Assembly (NCBI GenBank): GCA_964528425.1
Contig: CAZGTD010000059.1
Coordinates: 1-6,144 of the forward strand
Origin: UBA3263 sp964528425
Lineage (GTDB): Bacteria > Bacteroidota > Bacteroidia > Bacteroidales > Muribaculaceae
Length of the DNA stretch: 6,144 nt
Direction of reading: 5' to 3'
Below, piece after piece: positions 1 to 6,089 of this stretch (its first letter is position 1; each line of letters starts with the position of its first letter). The notes under the pieces were generated by a model. That model was not told where the DNA came from and did not search any database. It worked only from the letters and a program-made list of their open reading frames with translations. Made by a program: the position numbers and the translations under genes.

Positions 1-159
1 TTCAAAAGCATCTGGCTCGGAGTTGACTGCTTCAACCTGCTCGACATTTCCAACGTAAGCTCCTATTATTGGGTCACCGACGTTAACGATATCCAGTATG
101 CGGTTCCGAACTATCTGACCCGCCGCCAGTTCAACGTCCGCCTCACAATCGACTTCTAA
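1..159 (+). CDS. C-terminal end of a TonB-dependent outer-membrane receptor (partial)
   Basis: Frame 1 is open from the left edge to a TAA at 157-159 and gives the last 52 residues of a larger protein. The alternating polar/aromatic pattern (for example WLGVDCFNLLDI near the start), the segment YAVPNYLTRRQFNVRLTIDF and the terminal Phe are typical of the last beta-strands of a Bacteroidota TonB-dependent receptor. The terminal aromatic residue is the usual signal for Bam-mediated insertion of an outer-membrane barrel. Such receptors import large or scarce substrates across the outer membrane using energy from TonB-ExbB-ExbD. The plug domain, signal peptide and any substrate clue lie outside the window, so substrate and subclass (SusC-like or other) cannot be given. 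No hairpin terminator is visible in the 38 bases before the next gene. Confidence 0.75.
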   Translation, partial: FKSIWLGVDCFNLLDISNVSSYYWVTDVNDIQYAVPNYLTRRQFNVRLTIDF

Positions 160-163
160 CGGT

Positions 164-193
164 TTTGTATTTTAATCTTTTTTTGTATATTTG
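164..193 (+). promoter_or_regulatory. Bacteroides-type promoter for the mntA-hepT-like cassette
   Basis: TTTG at 164-167 and TATATTTG at 186-193 are separated by 18 bases. They match the -33 (TTTG) and -7 (TAnnTTTG) boxes known for the primary sigma factor of Bacteroides. The match to the -7 box is exact. The predicted start of transcription would fall at about 197-200, that is, at or beside the ATG at 198, so the mRNA may have almost no leader. Position and motif are seen directly; activity is inferred. Confidence 0.65.
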
Positions 194-197
194 CACT

Positions 198-497
198 ATG
201 AAGTTGATTGAGATTAATATAGAAAAGATTAAAAGATTATGCCAAAAATACCATGTTTCCAAACTATGGGTTTTCGGTTCGATTCTTACACCAAAATTCA
301 ACGAGAAAAGCGACATAGATTTATCTGTCGTTTTTGATTATGACAAAATTCCCGATCTCTTTGTTACATTCTTTGATTTTATCGAAGAGCTTCAAAATCT
401 TTTAGGAAGAAAAGTTGATTTAATAGACGAAACAGCCGTTAAGAATCCATATTTCATTAAAGAGCTCAACGCCACCAAACAACTAATTTATGGATAA
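198..497 (+). CDS. MntA-like minimal nucleotidyltransferase (antitoxin of a type VII toxin-antitoxin pair)
   Basis: This 99-residue protein belongs to the minimal nucleotidyltransferase (MNT) family of the DNA polymerase beta superfamily. The signature GS-X10-DxD is complete: G27 S28, then D39 and D41 in the segment SDIDLSVVF. A third acidic residue sits at D74 in KVDLID. These three Asp residues would bind the two metal ions. In the characterised MntA/HepT pairs the MntA protein adds AMP to a Tyr of the HEPN toxin and so silences it; the same role is inferred here because a HEPN gene overlaps its 3' end by 8 bases. I chose the ATG at 198. The in-frame ATG at 165 would add 11 hydrophobic residues unlike the family and would place the coding region across the promoter boxes. 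The gene is AT-rich compared with the flanking host-like genes, which suggests transfer. Confidence 0.85.
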   Translation: MKLIEINIEKIKRLCQKYHVSKLWVFGSILTPKFNEKSDIDLSVVFDYDKIPDLFVTFFDFIEELQNLLGRKVDLIDETAVKNPYFIKELNATKQLIYG

Positions 498-840
498 CCA
501 AGTCCTTAAATCACTATCTGACATTCTTTCATCTATTGAGAATATTGAGTTGTTTTGTGCAACTCGTCCTCGCGAATTTAAAGTATTTTGTGAGGACAAA
601 TGCTTTCGAAGCGCAGTGCAATGGGAATTGGCTATCATTGGTGAGGCAATGAACCGGATTCTGAAGATTGAACCGAACATTGCTATAACATCAGCAAGAA
701 GGATAGTTAACACCCGCAATTATCTGATTCACGGTTATGATAGTTTAAAAGAGGACCTTATTTGGGCAATAGTTGTTAATCACCTTCCACTTTTAAAAGA
801 AGAAGTTACTAACCTCCTAAACCAAAACAATAACGATTAG
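490..840 (+). CDS. HepT-like HEPN ribonuclease toxin (DUF86 family)
   Basis: This 116-residue, mostly helical protein fits the HepT/DUF86 group of HEPN domains. The catalytic motif RX4HXY is intact as R76-N-Y-L-I-H81-G-Y83. In HEPN ribonucleases Arg and His form the active site across a dimer. In HepT the Tyr two residues after the His is the residue AMPylated by MntA. The helix with SAVQWELAIIGEAMNRI (residues 41-57) is also typical of the family. The ATG lies inside the end of the nucleotidyltransferase gene in another frame, with an 8-base overlap, as expected for a coupled toxin-antitoxin operon. The likely action is cytoplasmic cleavage of tRNA or mRNA, known for relatives but not for this protein. 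No inactivating change is visible, so the toxin appears functional. Base composition matches the partner gene, not the - strand operon. Confidence 0.85.
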   Translation: MDNQVLKSLSDILSSIENIELFCATRPREFKVFCEDKCFRSAVQWELAIIGEAMNRILKIEPNIAITSARRIVNTRNYLIHGYDSLKEDLIWAIVVNHLPLLKEEVTNLLNQNNND

Positions 841-842
841 AT

Positions 843-1328
843 ATGAAAGAAAGGGTTGTTTATAGCAAAACTTCTTGGGTGCTGACGATTGTTTTAACGG
901 CAGTCTTGGTCGGCGGTCTGGTTTGTACAGTTCATGAGCCGGCAGGATTCTTTTCTATTTTATTTATTGTGATCTGCATCTATCCCGTGGCTTTGCTCTA
1001 CGCACCGATTTCCTTATCGGCCAACGACAGTGAGATTACTATTCACTCGCCGCTTAAAAAGCGGACTATCGCCATGTCGGAGGTGGTTAAAGTCGAAAAC
1101 CCGTTCAAGCCGCTGCCGGGCACCATCCGCATCTGCGCTTCTGGCGGCTTTATGGGCTTTTGGGGGAAGTTTCGCGATAGCAAAACCGGTACCTACACCG
1201 GATATTGGGGCAACGGCAACGATTGCTTTATGCTTACGCTTGCCAATGGCAAAAAATATTTGCTCGGCTGCCAGAATTCTAACGCTATGGCCGCCTACAT
1301 TGAGCAGCATATAAAACCGCAGCTTTAG
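843..1328 (+). CDS. Small membrane protein with a C-terminal bacterial PH-like domain
   Basis: The 161-residue product has two hydrophobic segments, at about residues 11-30 and 36-56, that should form a membrane hairpin. A soluble beta-rich region of about 100 residues follows. Its pattern (a strand after the second helix, ENPFKPLPGTIRICASGG at 85-102, GFMGFWGKFRDSKTG at 102-116, and MLTLANGKKYLLGC at 130-143) resembles the bacterial PH-like domain proteins of Bacteroidales. Their function is not established, so none is assigned. It starts 2 bases after the HEPN stop and has no recognisable promoter of its own, so it is probably read from the cassette promoter or from the receptor gene. The first 150 bases are AT-rich, like the cassette, but the rest is GC-rich like the host genes. 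The TAG stop overlaps the stop codon of the convergent DUF4250 gene. Confidence 0.7.
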   Translation: MKERVVYSKTSWVLTIVLTAVLVGGLVCTVHEPAGFFSILFIVICIYPVALLYAPISLSANDSEITIHSPLKKRTIAMSEVVKVENPFKPLPGTIRICASGGFMGFWGKFRDSKTGTYTGYWGNGNDCFMLTLANGKKYLLGCQNSNAMAAYIEQHIKPQL

Positions 1329-1498
1329 CGAAACTGATTTGCCTCGGGAAGATATTCGAAGCCGGCGTCAGCGAGCTTGCTTTCAAGAGCTGCACGGTCA
1401 ACATTGAGGTCTTCACACAAAGCGTTGAGCGATGAATATTCGTCGCGCAACTTAGTGTTGATATAACTCAGCAGAATAAATGGATCAGAGGGGAGCAT
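1325..1498 (-). CDS. DUF4250 family protein
   Basis: This 57-residue protein reads MLPSDPFILLSYINTKLRDE at its start and ends in EYLPEANQFR. Both ends match the small DUF4250 family found in Bacteroidota and Firmicutes, as does the middle segment (SSLNALCEDLNVD). No function is known for the family; the protein is predicted to be soluble, small and acidic. I chose the ATG at 1496-1498 because the family begins at MLPSD; in-frame ATGs further upstream would add 18 unrelated residues that lie inside the exonuclease gene. Even so, the gene overlaps the end of the exonuclease gene by 14 bases and is the last member of the - strand array. Its TAA at 1325-1327 overlaps the stop of the convergent PH-domain gene. 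Confidence 0.75.
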   Translation of the reverse strand: MLPSDPFILLSYINTKLRDEYSSLNALCEDLNVDRAALESKLADAGFEYLPEANQFR

Positions 1499-2066
1499 TT
1501 TCGGTAAGACGTTGATAGATTTTAAGGCAAGCATACGCATCGAGAGCAGCATAGCGTTGCTGCGCCTCTGTAAGTTCTACTGCCTCCCAGTTGGTCAGGC
1601 GCTGGCCTTTAGATATTCGTTTCCCGAACAAGAGGGCATATACTTTCGTAAGCGATGCTTCGCCTATCCCATAGTCTTTAACAATCGACTGCAGTTCAAC
1701 AAATCCCTGAGGTTGGATTACCTCCAGTTGATTAAGCTGATGAAAATCATCTTTGGTAGACAATCCGACTTTTATAACATTCGGAGTTTCAAGAAACTCT
1801 TTGATTTCCGGCATGATACCAACGCGGTTTAGGCGAATGAGAAAACAAATCGAGGGGGTCGACAGTTGCAGTAGCGACACCTTGTGGTTATCGGTTTTGC
1901 GGAAATTCGGCCGCGTTTCAGTGTCGAAGCCGACCATTGGCTGATCCATCAGAAAACGCATGGCCTTAATCGCCGCCTCGGGTGTTTGAACCAGCTCTAT
2001 GCGTCCGCTGAACTGCTCGCACGGAAGAGCGGCAAGAGTTTGTTTGTCAATCGTTTGAAGTTCCAT
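1485..2066 (-). CDS. DEDDy-type 3'-5' exonuclease domain protein (RNase D-like)
   Basis: The 193-residue product is a single DnaQ/RNase D-fold exonuclease domain. Exo motif I is GFDTETRP with D48 and E50. Exo motif II is GLSTKDDFHQL with D106 or D107. Exo motif III is YAALDAYACLKIY with Y172 and D176. The Y-x3-D form of motif III makes it a DEDDy enzyme, which removes nucleotides one at a time from 3' ends with two metal ions. There is no HRDC domain, unlike full RNase D, so whether RNA or DNA is the substrate is open. Similar stand-alone proteins are common in Bacteroidota and usually annotated only as 3'-5' exonuclease. The gene overlaps the O-methyltransferase gene upstream by 20 bases and DUF4250 downstream by 14 bases, which implies coupled translation. 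Confidence 0.85.
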   Translation of the reverse strand: MELQTIDKQTLAALPCEQFSGRIELVQTPEAAIKAMRFLMDQPMVGFDTETRPNFRKTDNHKVSLLQLSTPSICFLIRLNRVGIMPEIKEFLETPNVIKVGLSTKDDFHQLNQLEVIQPQGFVELQSIVKDYGIGEASLTKVYALLFGKRISKGQRLTNWEAVELTEAQQRYAALDAYACLKIYQRLTENAPL

Positions 2067-2703
2067 CTATACGAAGCAGGGTCATTCCGTCGCGAAGCGG
2101 AAGAATTATAGGGTGAAGTTTGTCGGCCATAGACTTGACCAAATCGTTGAAGCGGCGGATACCCAGCGTTTGAGCATCATTTTCCGCAGGATCAACTACC
2201 TTGCCGGCCCAGAGGGTATTATCGGCTATAATCAGCCCACCCGGAGCCATGCGGGGCAACAACAGTTGCAGATATTCCGAGTATTCCCGCTTGTTGGCAT
2301 CAATAAATGCCAAATCCCACGGTGCGGGGAGTGACTCGATGGCTTCGCAGGCATCGCCGACATAGAGGTGGATTCTCGGGTCAGCTGAAAAGAGTTCGTT
2401 GAGGGTATCGGCATCTTCCTCATTATGCTCAACGGTAAACAGTTCGCCGTCGGGCGCCAACCCTTCGGCCAGACATAATGCCGAATAGCCGGTAAAAGTG
2501 CCGAGTTCAATTACGCGGCGAGGACTAACGAGCTTCGACAGAAAGGAGAGTACCCTACCCTGCAGGTGGCCCGAACACTGGTGGGAATACAGGTGGTGGA
2601 GCTGGGTGTGGCGATTAAGCCGGCGCAGATGGGCCGGCTCGTCTGCAATATGGTTTAATATATATTCCTCCAGCAGGTTATCCACGAATAAGGGCCTCCA
2701 CAC
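2047..2703 (-). CDS. Class I SAM-dependent O-methyltransferase (COMT/CCoAMT-like)
   Basis: The 218-residue product has the Rossmann-type SAM-binding fold of the caffeoyl-CoA O-methyltransferase-like family. Motif I is VIELGTFTGYSAL (residues 64-76), and the acidic residue that binds the SAM ribose is E92 in VEHN. GDA at 116-118 lies near the adenine, and FIDANK at 133-138 followed by ADN at 160-162 supplies the metal ligands D135, D161 and N162. The natural substrate of the bacterial members is mostly unknown. The ATG at 2703 overlaps the end of aroQ by 26 bases. A GTG at 2683-2685 (residue 7) is a possible alternative: it follows a GGAGG at a suitable distance and gives a start (MDNLLEEYI) closer to relatives. 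The gene could use SAM made by MetK, encoded at the head of the same array. Confidence 0.85.
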   Translation of the reverse strand: MWRPLFVDNLLEEYILNHIADEPAHLRRLNRHTQLHHLYSHQCSGHLQGRVLSFLSKLVSPRRVIELGTFTGYSALCLAEGLAPDGELFTVEHNEEDADTLNELFSADPRIHLYVGDACEAIESLPAPWDLAFIDANKREYSEYLQLLLPRMAPGGLIIADNTLWAGKVVDPAENDAQTLGIRRFNDLVKSMADKLHPIILPLRDGMTLLRIDGTSND

Positions 2704-3097
2704 CCAGGCGGTAACTATCGAGACCGAAGCCTGCGATTACCCCGCGGCAAACGCCGGAAATCATCGAGCGATGACGAATTTCCTCGCGCGAATGAACGTT
2801 GGAAATGTGCACCTCCACCACCGGCAGCTCAATAGCCGCAATGGCATCGGCCAGGGCGAGCGACGTGTGGGTATAGGCGCCGGCGTTCAAAACAATGCCT
2901 GCATATTCGCTGGTGAAGCCGATTTCATGGAGTTTATCAATCAGCTCTCCCTCGTGGTTGCTTTGAAAATAGTCGATTTCGGCGAGTTTACCGCACTCTT
3001 CAAGCGCCATATCCATAGTTTGCGAACCATAGATACCCGGTTCGCGGCGGCCCAGAAGATTCAGATTGGGGCCATTGATTATCAATACTTTTTTCAT
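2678..3097 (-). CDS. aroQ: 3-dehydroquinate dehydratase, type II
   Basis: The 139-residue length and sequence are those of the type II dehydroquinase, a cytoplasmic dodecamer that converts 3-dehydroquinate to 3-dehydroshikimate in the third step of the shikimate pathway to aromatic amino acids and folate. The N-terminal NGPNLNLLGRREPGIYG carries the active-site R18 and the catalytic Y23, on the flexible lid loop. NAGAYTHTS (71-79) supplies N71 and H77. EVHISNVHSREEIRH (95-109) supplies E95, H97, the anion-binding I98-S99 backbone region and R108. All known catalytic positions are present. Its start codon overlaps the stop of the glycosyltransferase gene as ATGA, and its own end overlaps the O-methyltransferase gene. 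In other Bacteroidales, as I recall, pyk lies between aroQ and an O-methyltransferase gene; here it does not. Confidence 0.95.
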   Translation of the reverse strand: MKKVLIINGPNLNLLGRREPGIYGSQTMDMALEECGKLAEIDYFQSNHEGELIDKLHEIGFTSEYAGIVLNAGAYTHTSLALADAIAAIELPVVEVHISNVHSREEIRHRSMISGVCRGVIAGFGLDSYRLGVEALIRG

Positions 3098-4140
3098 TGG
3101 CTTAGAATGTCGTTATAGTAATCGATATAAGCGCGTGCGGTCGTGTCCCACGAGAACTGAAGGGCATGAATGCGGCGACCGTTAGGATCCTGAGGGCCCG
3201 ATAACTTTACAATAAGTTCCGCAGCCATGGCACCCGGTTCGAGTTCTGTCCAATAATACGCCTGATTTCCTCCGACTTCAGGCAGCGAGGTCAAAGTTGA
3301 CAGGAAAACGGGCTTGCCGAGATGCATGGCCTCCAACGGGGGCAGGCCGAACCCCTCGGCTCGCGAAGGAAACAGAAATGCCGTGCAGTTTTCATACAGC
3401 CATATCTTTTCTTCTTCACTAACCCGTCCGACCATAAACACGTTGCTGCGTTTGTCAACCATTTCCCGGAGTTCGGCGTCCTTACAGTTTCCTGCAATAA
3501 CGAGGCGACGATCAGGCAAAAAGTCCATCATACGAACGAGCACCCTAACGTTTTTATATTCATCCAGGCTGGAGAGATGGAGCAGGTAAGGTCCGTCGGG
3601 CACACCCTGCGGCCGCTTAGCCTTGGAAACATCAGGAGGGGTTACACCGTTATAAATAACCCGAGCCGGCTGACTATAGGGAAAATGTTCGGCAACATCC
3701 TCTGCCGCAAACCTTGATATGAAAGCCAGATGAGTAGCGGCTGCCACCCGCGATAGATAACGCCCCTCGGCATGACGATAGCTCCGTCCATGTTTTGTAT
3801 GAACGAAGTTGATGTCATGAACCGTTACCAACTGATTTTTAACGCCTGGCAAACGCTTAACGGTGCAAATTTGATGAAGGGCATGGAATAAATCCGCGCG
3901 TACCATAGGGATGCTGCGCATCACTTTAGCTTTCAGCTCCGAGGCTTCGATATAATCTGCGCCGGGTCCGAAACACCCGCTCATGCCGGGAGGCACGATA
4001 AACGTAAGGTTCATCCATTCCGGTTTCAGCTTAATCAACCTCGGACACACCTGAAAAGCATATTCCCGCAAGCCGCAAGGAATCAGACCTGCGGCCAAGG
4101 CTTCAACAACTATGCGCTTAGTATTATGCGGAGTGCTCAT
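3094..4140 (-). CDS. Glycosyltransferase, GT-B fold, GT4-like family 1
   Basis: The 348-residue protein shows the two-domain GT-B layout. The N-terminal acceptor-side domain includes a TVHDINFVHTKHG segment at 106-118, a pattern common in Bacteroidota GT4 enzymes. The C-terminal nucleotide-sugar domain begins near residue 183 with YLLHLSSLDEYKNVRVLV, where K196 would contact the diphosphate. The segment FLFPSRAEGFGLPPLEAM (256-272) carries the EX7E pair E262 and E270 that defines retaining enzymes of this group. No signal peptide or membrane helix is seen, so it likely works at the cytoplasmic face on a lipid-linked or protein acceptor. Donor and acceptor sugars cannot be told. It sits oddly between trmD and aroQ with 4-base overlaps on both sides, and no other envelope-sugar gene is in view. 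Confidence 0.85.
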   Translation of the reverse strand: MSTPHNTKRIVVEALAAGLIPCGLREYAFQVCPRLIKLKPEWMNLTFIVPPGMSGCFGPGADYIEASELKAKVMRSIPMVRADLFHALHQICTVKRLPGVKNQLVTVHDINFVHTKHGRSYRHAEGRYLSRVAAATHLAFISRFAAEDVAEHFPYSQPARVIYNGVTPPDVSKAKRPQGVPDGPYLLHLSSLDEYKNVRVLVRMMDFLPDRRLVIAGNCKDAELREMVDKRSNVFMVGRVSEEEKIWLYENCTAFLFPSRAEGFGLPPLEAMHLGKPVFLSTLTSLPEVGGNQAYYWTELEPGAMAAELIVKLSGPQDPNGRRIHALQFSWDTTARAYIDYYNDILSQ

Positions 4141-4811
4141 TTCAGTAGGTCCGGACGAAGACGTTGGGTGCGTTCAAGCGCCTGCTCCTGGCGCCATTCG
4201 GCAATGCGCGCTTCATGGCCGCTGAGCAGAATTTCCGGCACTTTCCAACCCTTATAATCGGCCGGACGAGTATATACCGGAGGAGCAAGCAAGTTATCCT
4301 GAAAAGAATCGCTTAGAGCGCTCTGCTCGTCGCCTATAACTCCCGGCACCAGGCGAACCATAGCATCGGCAATAACAACGGCAGGAATCTCGCCACCGGT
4401 CAGCACATAGTCGCCAATGCTTATTTCCTTCGTTATCAAATGCTCTCTAATACGCCAGTCTATGCCTTTGTAATGTCCGCAAAGAATAATAACGTTATTC
4501 AACATCGAAAGGGAGTTGGCCATCGGCTGATTAAACATCTCGCCGTCGGGCGAAGTGAAGATTACCTCATCGTAGTCACGCTCTGACTTCAAAGCCGATA
4601 TGCAGCGGTCAACCGGTTCAATCTGCATTACCATCCCGGCCTCTCCGCCAAAGGGATAATCGTCGACCTTCCGATGCTTGTTTGACGAATAATCACGAAG
4701 ATTATGAACATGAAACTCCACGAGCCCTTTTGCCTGGGCCCGGTGGAGTATGGAGCAATTCAAAGGTGACTCCAACATTTCCGGAAGAACTGTCAGAATA
4801 TCTATGCGCAT
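4137..4811 (-). CDS. trmD: tRNA (guanine37-N1)-methyltransferase
   Basis: TrmD methylates N1 of G37 next to the anticodon of tRNAs that read CNN codons and some others, using SAM. It prevents +1 frameshifting and is generally essential. The 224-residue product has the trefoil-knot SAM-binding SPOUT domain: DDYPFGGEAGMV at 50-61, ILCGHYKGIDWRI at 109-121 and EISIGDYVLTGGE at 129-141. R153 in AMVRLVPGV and D168 in SDSFQDNLL correspond to the catalytic Arg and Asp of the family (R154 and D169 in E. coli). The C-terminal tRNA-binding part has YTRPADYKGWKVPEILLSGH at 180-199 followed by the ARIAEWR segment, as usual. The gene begins directly after the metK stop (TAA then ATG with no gap), so termination at metK probably feeds initiation here. 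The pairing places a SAM user right behind the SAM maker. Confidence 0.96.
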   Translation of the reverse strand: MRIDILTVLPEMLESPLNCSILHRAQAKGLVEFHVHNLRDYSSNKHRKVDDYPFGGEAGMVMQIEPVDRCISALKSERDYDEVIFTSPDGEMFNQPMANSLSMLNNVIILCGHYKGIDWRIREHLITKEISIGDYVLTGGEIPAVVIADAMVRLVPGVIGDEQSALSDSFQDNLLAPPVYTRPADYKGWKVPEILLSGHEARIAEWRQEQALERTQRLRPDLLK

Positions 4812-6077
4812 TTAATTGATATTGAACGCTTTTTTTATTTGAGGAACCATATCTTCCTTTTCCCACGCAAAGAGTTCTACCTCGATTTCACGTTCAGGCT
4901 CGTAGTGGGAATGGAATTTCTTAACAACCTTTTCGGGCTTTCGACCGAAGTGGCCGTAGGTTGCGGTTTCAAGATATATGGGTTTACGCAGGCCAAAACG
5001 CTGTTCGATAGCGAAGGGCCGCATATCAAACATATTTTTCACCTTGTCGGAAATTTCGGCGTCGGAAAGATTAACCTTTGCAGTACCGAAGGTGTTGACA
5101 TTGAGACTTACGGGTTGGGCAACGCCTATTGCATAGGCAACCTGAACCAACACTTCGTCAGCAACACCCGCTGCCACGAGATTTTTGGCTATGTGGCGCG
5201 CAGCATAGGCGGCCGAACGGTCAACTTTCGACGGGTCCTTGCCTGAAAATGCGCCCCCGCCGTGAGCGCCGCGTCCGCCATAGGTGTCAACGATGATTTT
5301 TCGACCGGTCAATCCGGCATCGCCATGAGGGCCACCGATAACAAACTTACCGGTAGGGTTAACATGGAGAATAACATCGTCGGGATTATAAAGGGCTGCC
5401 ACTTCGGGAGTCAGTTTTGAGAGTACACGGGGCATCAACACGGTGCGCACATCATTTTCAATCTGTTGGCGCATGGTTTCATCGTCGGCATGAAACTCGT
5501 CGTGCTGCGTGGAAACAACAACTGTGTGAACGCGCACGGGCTTGCGGGTTTCACCATCATATTCAACGGTTACCTGGCTTTTTGAGTCGGGGCGCAGATA
5601 AGTCATCTGCTTGCCTTCGCGACGTATCTGGCTAAGCTCGCGCAAGATCAAATGGCTGAGTTCCAAAGTTAGAGGCATGCGGTTGGCAGTTTCATTTACT
5701 GCATAACCAAACATCATTCCCTGGTCGCCGGCGCCTTGATTGGCAAGCTCAGAGCGCTCAACGCCGCGGTTAATATCGGCGCTCTGCTCATGAAGAGCAG
5801 AAAGCAGGCCGCAGGCTTCGGCATCGAATTTTAGTTCCGAGCGGTTATAGCCGATTCGGGAAATAACGCCGCGAACAACATCGTGAAGGTCAACATAAGC
5901 ATTGCTTTTTACTTCGCCTGCAACAACAACCTGACCGGTAGTAACGAGAGTTTCACACCCTACCTTACTATTAGGGTCATAGGCGAGGAGCTGGTCAAGA
6001 ATAGCATCGGAAATCTGGTCGGCAACCTTATCGGGATGTCCCTCAGATACCGACTCACTCGTAAAGAGATAGTTCAT
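4812..6077 (-). CDS. metK: S-adenosylmethionine synthetase
   Basis: MetK joins ATP and methionine to S-adenosylmethionine, releasing phosphate and pyrophosphate; it acts in the cytoplasm as a tetramer. The 421-residue product is complete. SEGHPDK at 11-17 carries H14 and the metal-binding D16. GAGDQGMMFGYA (115-126) holds D118. GGPHGDAGLTGRKIIVD (248-264) holds R259 and K260. HGGGAFSGKDPSKVDRSAAY (272-291) holds K280, K284 and D286, equivalent to K265, K269 and D271 of E. coli. K166 matches the E. coli catalytic K165. The protein is longer than the about 384 residues of E. coli MetK, as in other Bacteroidota forms. The ATG at 6075-6077 is preceded by an A-rich stretch and no Shine-Dalgarno site. 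It heads a seven-gene array, and a SAM-II-like structure in its leader suggests feedback control by its own product. Confidence 0.97.
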   Translation of the reverse strand: MNYLFTSESVSEGHPDKVADQISDAILDQLLAYDPNSKVGCETLVTTGQVVVAGEVKSNAYVDLHDVVRGVISRIGYNRSELKFDAEACGLLSALHEQSADINRGVERSELANQGAGDQGMMFGYAVNETANRMPLTLELSHLILRELSQIRREGKQMTYLRPDSKSQVTVEYDGETRKPVRVHTVVVSTQHDEFHADDETMRQQIENDVRTVLMPRVLSKLTPEVAALYNPDDVILHVNPTGKFVIGGPHGDAGLTGRKIIVDTYGGRGAHGGGAFSGKDPSKVDRSAAYAARHIAKNLVAAGVADEVLVQVAYAIGVAQPVSLNVNTFGTAKVNLSDAEISDKVKNMFDMRPFAIEQRFGLRKPIYLETATYGHFGRKPEKVVKKFHSHYEPEREIEVELFAWEKEDMVPQIKKAFNIN

Positions 6078-6089
6078 AGTTTTTTGAAT

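Noticed and set aside
165..197. Upstream ATG that would extend the nucleotidyltransferase by 11 residues
   Set aside because: The extension is hydrophobic, unlike the family, and spans both promoter boxes.
1014..1314. Open frames on both strands inside the PH-domain gene
   Set aside because: They are low-complexity alternative frames in a GC-rich stretch; the 161-residue frame has the coherent helix and domain pattern.
1499..1552. Longer start for the DUF4250 gene
   Set aside because: The added 18 residues lie inside the exonuclease gene in another frame and are not part of the family, which begins at MLPSD.
2498..3118. Long + strand open frame of 206 codons across aroQ and the O-methyltransferase gene
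   Set aside because: It is antisense to two well-recognised genes and its translation has no recognisable domain; it follows from the GC-rich codon pattern of the other strand.
3322..3717. + strand open frames opposite the glycosyltransferase gene
   Set aside because: No family resemblance; the opposite strand carries intact EX7E motifs.
4839..5246. + strand open frame of 135 codons opposite metK
   Set aside because: It mirrors the conserved metK sequence on the other strand and has no recognisable motif.
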